In this document: positions 32,935 through 40,304 of the stretch, piece after piece | How positions within the stretch are numbered: the first letter of the stretch is position 1 | How the letters are laid out: every line of letters begins with the position of its first letter | Assembly: GCF_041245805.1 (NCBI RefSeq) | Contig: NZ_CP162490.1 | Location: 1,899,001 to 1,963,000 of the forward strand | Direction: 5' to 3' | DNA length: 64,000 nt | DNA from: Xanthomonas sp. DAR 34887 | Lineage (GTDB): Bacteria > Pseudomonadota > Gammaproteobacteria > Xanthomonadales > Xanthomonadaceae | Translations under genes and position numbers: made by a program | Notes under the pieces: model-generated | What the model was told of the DNA's origin: nothing | Database searches by the model: none | Seen by the model: only the letters and a program-made list of their open reading frames with translations

Positions 32935-34194
32935 CTCCAGCAGCTCCAGCACCGCATCGGCCGCACGCGCCGAGGCGTCCTGGCGTAGCAGCTGGTGCAG
33001 GCGCGCGTACTCGGGCTGCAGCGCGGCCACCGCCTGCGGATCGCGCAGCCAGTGCAGCAGCGCGGCGGCGAGGGCGTCCGGGGTGCAGGCGTCCTGCATC
33101 AGTTCCGGCGCCAGGTCGCGGCCGGCGAGGATGTTGGGCAGCGCGTAGCGGTCGACCTTCAGCAGGCCCAGCGCCTTGACGATGCGGTAGGTCAGCGGCG
33201 CGACCTTGTAGCCGACCACCATCGGCCGCTTTACCAGCATCGCCTCCAGCGTCGCGGTGCCGGACGCCAGCAGCACCACGTCGGCGGCGAGCAGGGCGGT
33301 GCGGGCCTGGCCGTCGAGCAGGTGCGAATACACCACCGGCAACGCCGAGCGCGACAGCTGCTCGGCCAGCAAGGCCTTGCACGCGGGATTGGCCGCCGGC
33401 ACCACCACGTGCGCGCCGGGCGTGCGTTGCAGCACCTGCCAGGCGGCGGCGAAGAAGGTATCGCCGAGCCGGCCGATCTCGCCCAGGCGGCTGCCCGGCA
33501 GCACCGCCAGCACGGTCGCGCCGGCCGGCAGGCCGAGTTCGGCGCGCGCCGCCTCGCGATCGCCATGCAGCGCGATCGCGTCGGCCATCGGGTGGCCGAC
33601 GAAGCGCGCATCCACGCCGTGTTTGGCGTAGATCGGCGGTTCCATCGGGAACAGGCACAGCACCCGGTCGGCGCTGGCGCCGATCTTGGCCGCACGCCGT
33701 TCGCGCCAGGCCCACACCGACGGGCTCACGTAATGCACGGTGCGGATGCCGCGCTGCTTGAGCCAGCGCTCCACGGCCAGGTTGAAGTCGGGCGCATCGA
33801 TGCCGACGAACACGTCCGGGCGCCAGTCCAGCAGGCGCTGGCGCAGCTCGCGGCGCAGTTTCAGCAGCCGCGGCAGATGCCGCAGCACCTCCAGCAGCCC
33901 CATCACCGCCAGCTCGCTGGCATCGAACCAGGTCTGGCAGCCGGCGCCGCGCATCGCGTCGCCGCCGATGCCGGCGAATTCGGCGTCCGGATAGCGCGCG
34001 CGCAGCGCCTCGATCAGCCCGGCACCGAGCTGGTCGCCGGAGGCTTCGCCGGCGACCAGGGCGATGCGCAGCTTGGCTGCGCCGGGATTGGGGATTGGGG
34101 ATTGGGGATTCGCAACAGCGGAAGCGGCGCTACCGGCGACGGCGATACCGCCCTTGCCAATCCCGAATCCCGAATCCCGGCTTCCCGCATTCAT
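32884..34194 (-). CDS. lpxB: Lipid-A-disaccharide synthase
   Basis: 436 residues. The core runs LRIALVAGEASGDQLGAGLIEALRARYPDAEFAGIGGDAMRGAG, then YYVSPSVWAWRERRAAKI and the donor-site region TAVAANPACKALL/ASGTATLEAMLVKRPMVVGYKV. The enzyme joins UDP-2,3-diacylglucosamine to lipid X to make the lipid A disaccharide. The start ATG 34194 overlaps the lpxA stop (ATGA). Residues about 4-38 (SRDSGFGIGKGG..ANPQSPIPNPG) come from the inverted-repeat element at 34081-34181, giving a ~25-residue N-terminal extension; the last ~17 residues come from the element at 32808-32934. The core is intact. Confidence 0.96.
   Translation of the reverse strand: MNAGSRDSGFGIGKGGIAVAGSAASAVANPQSPIPNPGAAKLRIALVAGEASGDQLGAGLIEALRARYPDAEFAGIGGDAMRGAGCQTWFDASELAVMGLLEVLRHLPRLLKLRRELRQRLLDWRPDVFVGIDAPDFNLAVERWLKQRGIRTVHYVSPSVWAWRERRAAKIGASADRVLCLFPMEPPIYAKHGVDARFVGHPMADAIALHGDREAARAELGLPAGATVLAVLPGSRLGEIGRLGDTFFAAAWQVLQRTPGAHVVVPAANPACKALLAEQLSRSALPVVYSHLLDGQARTALLAADVVLLASGTATLEAMLVKRPMVVGYKVAPLTYRIVKALGLLKVDRYALPNILAGRDLAPELMQDACTPDALAAALLHWLRDPQAVAALQPEYARLHQLLRQDASARAADAVLELLESRESGTGNGERSGATA
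34081..34181. repeat. Inverted-repeat element inside the lpxB 5' end
   Basis: Left arm 34081-34115 (GCCGGGATTGGGGATTGGGG onward, ending ATTCGCAA) and right arm 34154-34181 (TTGCCAATCCCGAATCCCG onward). It lies 12 bases inside the lpxB start codon and is translated in frame. Same family as 32808 and 45097. Confidence 0.75.
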
Positions 34195-34982
34195 CGCAAC
34201 AACGGCCGCTCGCTGGCTTCGATGAATTCCAGCATCGCGCGCACGTCCTCGCTGCTTTCGGCCAGCACCGCCAGCTGCTGCTTGGCCTCGGCCAGCGGCA
34301 GGCCGGCCACGTACAGCGCGCGGTAGGCGCGCTTGATCGCCGCCAGGCGTTCGGTATCGAAGCCGCGGCGCTTGAGGCCTTCGCTGTTGATGCCGCGCGG
34401 GCGGCCCAGCGAGTTGCCGCCGACCATGGTGAACGGCGGCACGTCGCCATTGATCAGCGCGCCCATGCCGAGGAAGGCGTGATCGCCGATGCGGCAGAAC
34501 TGGTGCGCGCCGGCGAAGCCGCTGATGATCACATGATTTCCGACATGCACGTGGCCGGCGAGGGTGGTGTTGTTGGAGAACACGCAGTGGTCGCCGACCA
34601 CGCAGTCGTGGGCGACGTGGGTGTAGGCCAGGAACCAGTTGTCGTTGCCGACGCGGGTGATGCCGCCGCCGTTGCCGGTGCCGCGGCTGACGGTAACGAA
34701 CTCGCGGATCACGTTGCGGTCGCCGATCACCAGTTCGGTGCGTTCGCCGGCGAACTTCTTGTCCTGCGGATCGCCGCCCAGCGCGACATGGCCGACCAAA
34801 TGGTTGTCGCGGCCGATCCGGGTCGGGCCGATGACGCTGCAGTGCGGGCCGATCACGCTGCCGTCGCCGATCTCGACGTCGGCGCCGATCAGGCTGAAGG
34901 CGCCGACACGCACGTTGGTCCCCAGCGTCGCCGACGGGTCGATCACCGCGGTGGGATGGATGAGAGGGGCGTTGTCGCTCAT
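34191..34982 (-). CDS. lpxA: UDP-N-acetylglucosamine acyltransferase
   Basis: 263 residues with left-handed beta-helix hexapeptide repeats (VRVGAFSLIGADVEIGDGSVIGPHCSVIGPTRIGRDNHLVGHVALG). The conserved catalytic His lies in AYTHVAHDCVVGDHC, and FTMVGGNSLGRPRGINSEGLKRRGF is the conserved end of the helix. It transfers a 3-hydroxyacyl chain to UDP-GlcNAc in the first step of lipid A synthesis. It sits in the order lpxD-fabZ-lpxA-lpxB with 19 bases to fabZ and ATGA overlap with lpxB. Confidence 0.97.
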   Translation of the reverse strand: MSDNAPLIHPTAVIDPSATLGTNVRVGAFSLIGADVEIGDGSVIGPHCSVIGPTRIGRDNHLVGHVALGGDPQDKKFAGERTELVIGDRNVIREFVTVSRGTGNGGGITRVGNDNWFLAYTHVAHDCVVGDHCVFSNNTTLAGHVHVGNHVIISGFAGAHQFCRIGDHAFLGMGALINGDVPPFTMVGGNSLGRPRGINSEGLKRRGFDTERLAAIKRAYRALYVAGLPLAEAKQQLAVLAESSEDVRAMLEFIEASERPLLR

Positions 34983-35001
34983 TGCAGGTCTCCTGCCTGG
35001 C

Positions 35002-35469
35002 TCATTCGCGGGTGCCGGCGCACAGCACCTCGGCGCAGGCGACGACCTTGCCGTCGACCTTCGCCTCGCCGTAGTACACCGCCATGTTGCGGATCACCCG
35101 CTTGATGTCCACGTGCAGTTCCAGCACGTCGCCGGGGACGACCTGGCTGCTGAAACGCGCCTTGTCCACCTTGACCATGTAGAACAGCTTGGACTGCGCG
35201 TCGCGGCCCAGCGCCAGCTGGGTCAGGATGCCGCCGGCCTGGGCCAGCGCCTCGATGATCAGCACGCCGGGCATGATCGGCTGGCCGGGAAAATGGCCCT
35301 GGAAGAACGGCTCGTTCACGCTGACATTCTTGTGCGCGACGATCCTGCGGTTCTCGAAATCGAGCGAGATCACCTTGTCCACCAGCAGGAACGGGTAGCG
35401 GTGGGGGATCAACGCCTGGATCTGCGTGATGTCCGGCAGGCAATGCGCATGGTGGTGGCTGTGGCTCAT
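35002..35469 (-). CDS. fabZ: 3-hydroxyacyl-ACP dehydratase FabZ
   Basis: 155 residues. The hot-dog fold core is IPHRYPFLLVDKVISLD, then the active-site segment EPFFQGHFPGQPIMPGVLIIEALAQAGG, with His59 and Glu73. FabZ removes water from 3-hydroxyacyl-ACP in fatty acid synthesis and so competes with LpxA and LpxD for substrate. The N-terminus MSHSHHHAHC is His-rich, which could bind metal. The ATG overlaps the lpxD stop (ATGA). Confidence 0.96.
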   Translation of the reverse strand: MSHSHHHAHCLPDITQIQALIPHRYPFLLVDKVISLDFENRRIVAHKNVSVNEPFFQGHFPGQPIMPGVLIIEALAQAGGILTQLALGRDAQSKLFYMVKVDKARFSSQVVPGDVLELHVDIKRVIRNMAVYYGEAKVDGKVVACAEVLCAGTRE

Positions 35470-36488
35470 TCGTTCTCCTTGCGGACAGACAGGATGCGAC
35501 GGGCCAGGGCATCGAGCTGCTTGAAGCGCGCGGCGTTCTTGCGCCACGTGCGGTTGTCGGTCAACGGGGTGCCGGAGGAATACTCGCCCGGCTCATGGAT
35601 GGAATTGCGCACCACCGACTTGCCGGTGATCACCACCTTGTCGCAGATTTCCAGGTGGCCGACCACGCCGACCGCGCCGCCGAGCATGCAGTAGCGGCCG
35701 ATCTTGGCGCTGCCGGCGATGCCGGTGCAGCCGGCGATCGCGCTGTGCGCGCCGATGTGAACGTTGTGCGCGATCTGCACCAGGTTGTCCAGGCGCACGT
35801 CTTCCTCGAGCGTGGTGTCTTCCAGCGCGCCACGATCGACGCAGGCGTTGGCGCCGATCTCGCAATCGTCGCCGATGCTCACGCCGCCGAGCTGCGGCAC
35901 CTTGATCCAGTGGCCGGCGTCCATCGCCAGGCCGAAGCCGTCGGCGCCGAGTACCGCGCCCGGATGGATGCGCACGCGCTTGCCCAGGCGCACGCGGGTG
36001 ACCAGGGTGACGCGGGCGATCAGTTCGCAGCCGTCGCCGACCTGGCAGTCGTCGCCGACCACGCAGCCCGGGCCGATCACGCAGCCGTCGCCGATCACGC
36101 TGCGCGCGCCGATGCTGACGAAGGCGCCGATGTGCGCGCTGGCGGCGATCTGCGCGCTGGGGTCGATGCTGGCACTGGGATGGATGCCGGGCGGCCGCGT
36201 GGGCGCCACGTCGAACAGCGCGGCGATCTTGGCGAACGCGACGTACGGGTCGCGCGCGATCAGCGCGGTGCCGCGCGCCGCTTCGGCATCGTCGGCGCGC
36301 AGCACCACCACCGCCGCGGCGCTGTCGGCGAGCTGCGCGCGATAGCGCGGATTGGCGAGGAAACTGAGCTGGCCGGGGCCGGCATGCGCCAGCGTGGCGA
36401 CGCCATGCACGGCCACGGCGCCGTCGCCATGCACCTGCAGCCCGAAGCGCTCGGCGATCTCGTGTGCGGTATGGGAAGGAGTATTCAC
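35466..36488 (-). CDS. lpxD: UDP-3-O-acylglucosamine N-acyltransferase
   Basis: 340 residues from a GTG start. The N-terminal uridine-binding domain (VATLAHAGPGQLSFLANPRYRAQL) leads to the left-handed beta-helix. A conserved His lies in NLVQIAHNVHIG, and the end of the helix has GVVGHLEICDKVVITGKSVVRNSIHEPGEYSSGTPLTDNRTWRKNAARF. It adds the second acyl chain in lipid A synthesis. A -10 box (TAGAAT) lies 6 bases before the GTG, so the mRNA may be leaderless and independent of the IS1595-family insertion upstream. It heads lpxD-fabZ-lpxA-lpxB-rnhB. Confidence 0.95.
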   Translation of the reverse strand: MNTPSHTAHEIAERFGLQVHGDGAVAVHGVATLAHAGPGQLSFLANPRYRAQLADSAAAVVVLRADDAEAARGTALIARDPYVAFAKIAALFDVAPTRPPGIHPSASIDPSAQIAASAHIGAFVSIGARSVIGDGCVIGPGCVVGDDCQVGDGCELIARVTLVTRVRLGKRVRIHPGAVLGADGFGLAMDAGHWIKVPQLGGVSIGDDCEIGANACVDRGALEDTTLEEDVRLDNLVQIAHNVHIGAHSAIAGCTGIAGSAKIGRYCMLGGAVGVVGHLEICDKVVITGKSVVRNSIHEPGEYSSGTPLTDNRTWRKNAARFKQLDALARRILSVRKENE

Positions 36489-36494
36489 GCGGGG

Positions 36495-36523
36495 ATTCTA
36501 CCGTGTGCCACCGGCACGGTCAT
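36495..36523 (-). promoter_or_regulatory. lpxD: lpxD promoter candidate (leaderless)
   Basis: On the minus strand ATGACC (-35) and TAGAAT (-10, 36495-36500) are 17 bases apart, and only 6 bases separate the -10 from the GTG. It lies between lpxD and the IS, so it keeps lpxD expressed whatever the IS does. Confidence 0.55.
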
Positions 36524-36644
36524 GCTGCGCTCGTCCAGTAGACAGTGCGGGCAGGATCGGCCAATGCGTATGGCCGCGCCCAACCAGTCGCGAACAGGCC
36601 CGTCGTTGGCCAGACCGCATTTGACCAACTGGAGAAAAGCCCCC

Positions 36645-37700
36645 TTTTGTAAACCTGATTAGCGTCGAATCTCAGCCGGAGCGCGCAGAGCGCGCTCCGG
36701 GATGGCATGAGTGGCCATGGAAGCCAAGCCGAGTTGGTCAAGGATCGCGGCCAAGTTGAAGCGCCGGTTGACCTGATATTGGTGCGCGCGCAGGTAGCGC
36801 AGACCGTATTTGCCGAAGGCGATGGCATGGTGGGTGCCGCCAAGGGCGGTCTTGAGATTCCCCAGGATCGTGTTGACCCATTTCAGAGCGGGCTGTTGTA
36901 CCGATTTGCGCCCGGTGCCGGTCACGATCGGCTCATGGCTCATACCGGCCCAGGTGACGGCGGTGAAGGCGGTCAGCCCATCGCTGAGAACGTGGGTTCC
37001 CGGCGCCAGGGCTTGCTGGGCCCAGCGATGGACAGCATCGCGGCAGAAGCTGCCGACCCAGTCAAACCGGACGCATCCCGGCCGACCTTGTCGCGTCTCC
37101 ACGGCGGCAATGAACGGGATCTTGTTGGTCCACTGTTCGGCACCGCTGCCGCGCGCGCGCTCCCCACCCAGATAGGCATCGTCGATCTGCACCCAGCCGG
37201 CCAACTGACGTTGGCCTTCCCGCTCAGCCATAGCCGCCATCAGCTTGTGCTTGATGCGCCAAGCCGTGCGGTAGCACACGTCCAGGTGGCGCATCAGCTC
37301 CAGGGCCGAAATCCCGTTCTTGGCCTGGCTCAGCAGATACATCGCCATCCACCACAGACGCAGCGGCAATTTGGTGTCGGCCAGCACGGTGCCCGCCGTC
37401 AGGCTGGTCTGGGCGCGGCACTGCCGGCATTGCCACAGCCGCTGGTGCCCGCGCTGGAACTGACTGGCCGCCCGCTGGCCACAGCGCGGACAGACGAAAC
37501 CGTCAGGCCAGCGGTTGCGCAGCAGCGCGGACACGCACTGCTCCTCAGTGCCGTAATGCTGCAGGAACTGCGGTAAGGACATCCCCCGCTGGAACTGCAC
37601 ACGATTCATCGCCATGACTGCCTCTCCAAGAGAACCGGCAGCAAGGGTGCACCTGTCACGCATCAGCAGCTGAGATTCGACGCTAATCAGGTTTTGTAAA
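36645..37700 (-). mobile_element. IS1595-family insertion sequence with target duplication
   Basis: The element runs from 36654 to 37691 and is flanked by direct repeats TTTTGTAAA (36645-36653 and 37692-37700). Its inverted ends, starting CCTGATTAGCGTCGAATC, are identical for over 20 bases. It carries one ISXO2-like transposase gene. A perfect duplication and identical ends argue for a recent insertion. It separates bamA from lpxD, where the target was the loop of the bamA terminator hairpin. Confidence 0.92.
36659..37615 (-). CDS. IS1595-family transposase (ISXO2-like)
   Basis: 318 residues from MAMNRVQFQRGMSLPQFL. An N-terminal zinc ribbon (CPRCGQRAASQF and CRQC, about 45-70) precedes the ISXO2-like DDE domain (about 125-280), where VQIDDAYLGGER holds the first Asp and HVLSDGLTAF the second. 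The third site region reads WVNTILGNLKTALGGTHHAI, with Asn where many relatives show a different residue. The end lies in the left inverted repeat. An ATG at 37663 is also in frame, but the 37615 start fits the family. The gene looks intact, so the element may be active. Confidence 0.92.
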   Translation of the reverse strand: MAMNRVQFQRGMSLPQFLQHYGTEEQCVSALLRNRWPDGFVCPRCGQRAASQFQRGHQRLWQCRQCRAQTSLTAGTVLADTKLPLRLWWMAMYLLSQAKNGISALELMRHLDVCYRTAWRIKHKLMAAMAEREGQRQLAGWVQIDDAYLGGERARGSGAEQWTNKIPFIAAVETRQGRPGCVRFDWVGSFCRDAVHRWAQQALAPGTHVLSDGLTAFTAVTWAGMSHEPIVTGTGRKSVQQPALKWVNTILGNLKTALGGTHHAIAFGKYGLRYLRAHQYQVNRRFNLAAILDQLGLASMATHAIPERALRAPAEIRR

Positions 37701-37746
37701 GGGGGGGCGCGCCGAAGGCGCGGGGATTAGGCGGGCCAAACCCCAG

Positions 37747-37773
37747 CCAGGTTTTCGCAACGCGAAAACCTGG
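37747..37773. other. Hairpin 1 after bamA, AAC loop
   Basis: CCAGGTTTTCGC pairs perfectly with GCGAAAACCTGG around AAC. It lies 40-66 bases after the bamA stop and touches hairpin 2. No U-run follows. Confidence 0.6.
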
Positions 37774-37798
37774 GCCGCCAGGGCAACGCCCTGGCGGC
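37774..37798. other. Hairpin 2 after bamA, AAC loop
   Basis: GCCGCCAGGGC pairs perfectly with GCCCTGGCGGC around the same AAC loop. Directly adjacent to hairpin 1 and 15 bases after the bamA stop. Together they may protect the bamA mRNA 3' end. Confidence 0.6.
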
Positions 37799-37812
37799 GG
37801 GTGGGCAGTTCT

Positions 37813-40218
37813 TTAGAACTGCCCGCCAAAGGTGAACTGCAGACGCTCGATCTCGTCGTTGTCTTCCTTCTTCAGCGGAATCGCGTAGCTGATCGAGATC
37901 GGGCCGACCGGTGCGCGCCACAGCAACGCCACGCCGGTGGAGGCACGCAGTTCGTTGGTCTTGTAGTTGTCCACGCCGTTGAACACATTGCCGACGTCGA
38001 CGAACGCGGAGACGCGCGCCGAGGGGCTGTCGAACAGCTTCGGGAAGTACAGTTCCGCCGAGCCCACGGTCTTGAACGAGCCACCCAGCGGCTGCCCGCG
38101 GCTGTACGAGGCGGTGGCTTCCGAACGCGGACCGAGCGTGTTGTCCTCGAAGCCGCGCACCGAGTTGGTGCCGCCGGCGTAGAAGTTCTCGTAGAACGGC
38201 AGGCCCGAGGCGGTGACGTGACGTATCAGGTTGGAGCCGTTGCAGGTCTGCTCCGTATAACCGGTGCTGGTGACGGTGCCGCAAATGTCGCGCGAGACGT
38301 CGCTGCCGTAGCTGTCGCCGTAGCCGAATTCGGCGCGGGTATTGAGCACGATCGCGGGGATGATCGGCCAGTACTTGGAGATCTGATAGTTCAGCTTCCA
38401 GTACTCGACGGTGGAACCGGGCAGGGTGGCTTCCAGGCCGATGCGCTGGTACATGCCGCGGGTCGGCATGAAGTAGTCGTTGCGGGTGTCGCGCGCCCAG
38501 CCCAGTTCGCTGCGCCAGGCGTGGAAGGTGCGCGTGCCCATCGCGTCGATGTAGTTGATGATCGCCTGCGGGGTGTAGCCGGCGTAGGTGGTGATCTGGT
38601 TGCTGTCGACGCCGAACATCACCGACACGGTGTCGTTCTCGGTGATCGGCACGCCGAAGATCACCTGCGCCGCGCCGTTCTTGCTGTTGTACTGCGCGGT
38701 GCCGAAGTCGGAGTAGTCCAGCTTGCGCCAGGACACGTTGTAGCCCAGCGACACGCCGTCGTCGGTGAAGAACGGGTTGGTGTAGGAGAACGCGTAGCGC
38801 TCCTGGTAGCTGCTGCGCGAGGCGTCCACCGAGACGCGGTTGCCGCCGCCCAGGAAGTTGTTCTGCGACAGCTGCACCGAGGTGGTCACGCCGTAGGTCT
38901 GCGAATAGCCCAGGCCGAAGGTGAAGCTGCCCGAGGTGGTTTCCTTGACGCTGTAGACCACGTCGACCTTGTCGTTGCTGCCCGGGACCGGCGGCGTTTC
39001 CACGTCCACCGATTCGAAGTAGCCCAGGCGCTGCAGGCGGATCTTGGAGCGGTCGATCGCGGCCTGCGAGTACCAGCTGTTCTCGAACTGGCGCATCTCG
39101 CGGCGCAGCACCTCGTCGGAGGTGCGGGTGTTGCCCTTGAACACGATGCGGCGGACCGACACGCGCGGGCCCGGCACCACCTGCAGGTTGATCGCGACGG
39201 TGCGCTTCTCGCGGTCGGTGGTGGGGATCGGGTTGACCTTGGCGAAGGCGTAGCCGATGTTGCTCAGGGTGTTGGTGATCGCGTCGGAGCTGAATTCCAG
39301 CAGCGCGCGCGAGAAGGTGTCGCCCGGCTTCGGGATCACCAGCTTCTCGACCTCTTCCTGCGGCAGCACGGTGTCGCCGGTGACCTTGATGTCGGAGATC
39401 TTGTACTGCTCGCCCTCGGTGATGCCGGCGGTCAGGTACATGTCGCGCTTGTCGGGGCTGATCGCCACCTGGGTGGAATCGACGCTGAAATCGACGTAGC
39501 CGCGGTCCAGGTACCAGGAGTTGAGCTTCTCCAGGTCGCCGGACAGCTTTTCCTTGGAGTACTGGTCGTCGCGGCGGTACCACGACAGCCAGTTGTGCTC
39601 GCGCGACTCCCAGTTCTCCAGGATGTCCTCGGTGGCGAACTTCTCGGTGCCGATCAGGTTGACGTGCTGGATCTTGGCGGCCTTGCCTTCCTTGATCGCG
39701 ATCGCCACGTCGACCCGGTTGCGGTCCAGCGGGCTCACCGTCGGGGTGATCTCGACGTTGTACTTGCCGCGGTTGTTGTACTGGCGGGTCAGTTCCTGGG
39801 TCACGCGATCCAGGCTCAGCCGGTCGAAGGTGCCGCCCTCTGTCAGGCCGATGTCGGACAGGCCCTTGAGCAGCTCTTCGCTCTTGATGTCCTTGTTGCC
39901 GGTGACGGTCAGCTTGTTGATCGCCGGGCGTTCCTTGACCGTGACCACCAGGATGTTGCCCTGGCGATCGACCTGCACGTCCTCGAAGAAGCCGGTGCGG
40001 TACAGCGCGCGGATCGATTCGCCGACCTTGGCATCGTCGACCGTGTCGCCGCGTTCCACCGGAAGATAGGTGAACACGGTGCCGGAAGAGATGCGTTGCA
40101 GCCCATCGACGCGGATGTCGCTGGCGGTGAAGGGCTCCGTCGCCTGGGCCAGAGCCGGCAGGCTGAGGCTGGCGGCGAGGGCGAGGGCTAGCAGGCGGCG
40201 AGTGGGAAATCTCGTCAT
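37813..40218 (-). CDS. bamA: Outer membrane protein assembly factor BamA
   Basis: 801 residues. A signal peptide (MTRFPTRRLLALALAASLSLPALAQA, about 1-26) is followed by five POTRA domains (about 30-430) and a 16-strand barrel ending in FTFGGQF, the normal C-terminal aromatic. The conserved barrel/loop motif VRGFEDNTLGPR is present. BamA inserts beta-barrel proteins into the outer membrane. It follows rseP closely. The ORF extends further upstream to 40308, but the signal peptide sets the ATG at 40218. In many Gammaproteobacteria skp follows bamA; here no skp-like gene is seen, and an IS lies downstream. Confidence 0.97.
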   Translation of the reverse strand: MTRFPTRRLLALALAASLSLPALAQATEPFTASDIRVDGLQRISSGTVFTYLPVERGDTVDDAKVGESIRALYRTGFFEDVQVDRQGNILVVTVKERPAINKLTVTGNKDIKSEELLKGLSDIGLTEGGTFDRLSLDRVTQELTRQYNNRGKYNVEITPTVSPLDRNRVDVAIAIKEGKAAKIQHVNLIGTEKFATEDILENWESREHNWLSWYRRDDQYSKEKLSGDLEKLNSWYLDRGYVDFSVDSTQVAISPDKRDMYLTAGITEGEQYKISDIKVTGDTVLPQEEVEKLVIPKPGDTFSRALLEFSSDAITNTLSNIGYAFAKVNPIPTTDREKRTVAINLQVVPGPRVSVRRIVFKGNTRTSDEVLRREMRQFENSWYSQAAIDRSKIRLQRLGYFESVDVETPPVPGSNDKVDVVYSVKETTSGSFTFGLGYSQTYGVTTSVQLSQNNFLGGGNRVSVDASRSSYQERYAFSYTNPFFTDDGVSLGYNVSWRKLDYSDFGTAQYNSKNGAAQVIFGVPITENDTVSVMFGVDSNQITTYAGYTPQAIINYIDAMGTRTFHAWRSELGWARDTRNDYFMPTRGMYQRIGLEATLPGSTVEYWKLNYQISKYWPIIPAIVLNTRAEFGYGDSYGSDVSRDICGTVTSTGYTEQTCNGSNLIRHVTASGLPFYENFYAGGTNSVRGFEDNTLGPRSEATASYSRGQPLGGSFKTVGSAELYFPKLFDSPSARVSAFVDVGNVFNGVDNYKTNELRASTGVALLWRAPVGPISISYAIPLKKEDNDEIERLQFTFGGQF

Positions 40219-40304
40219 GTCACGTCCGGTAGAGGTCGATATCGTTGTTGCATGGGCGCCGGCGTAAGACGACGACAGCGGGGTCGAGTGGATCAGCATC
40301 GGGT

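Larger units (their letters stand above)
36639..37707 (-). terminator. bamA terminator, split by the IS element
   Basis: Removing the IS and one copy of TTTTGTAAA reconstructs, on the minus strand, a CCCCC-TTT/AAA-GGGGG hairpin followed by CTTTTCTCC: a normal intrinsic terminator for bamA. Its arms now lie at 36639-36653 and 37692-37707, a kilobase apart. The sequence matches the terminator at 7449. Confidence 0.6.

Noticed and set aside
37801..40191. 796-residue open frame antisense to bamA
   Set aside because: It is the GC-skew shadow of bamA, with low-complexity His/Arg/Val content and no domain; bamA is complete on the other strand.
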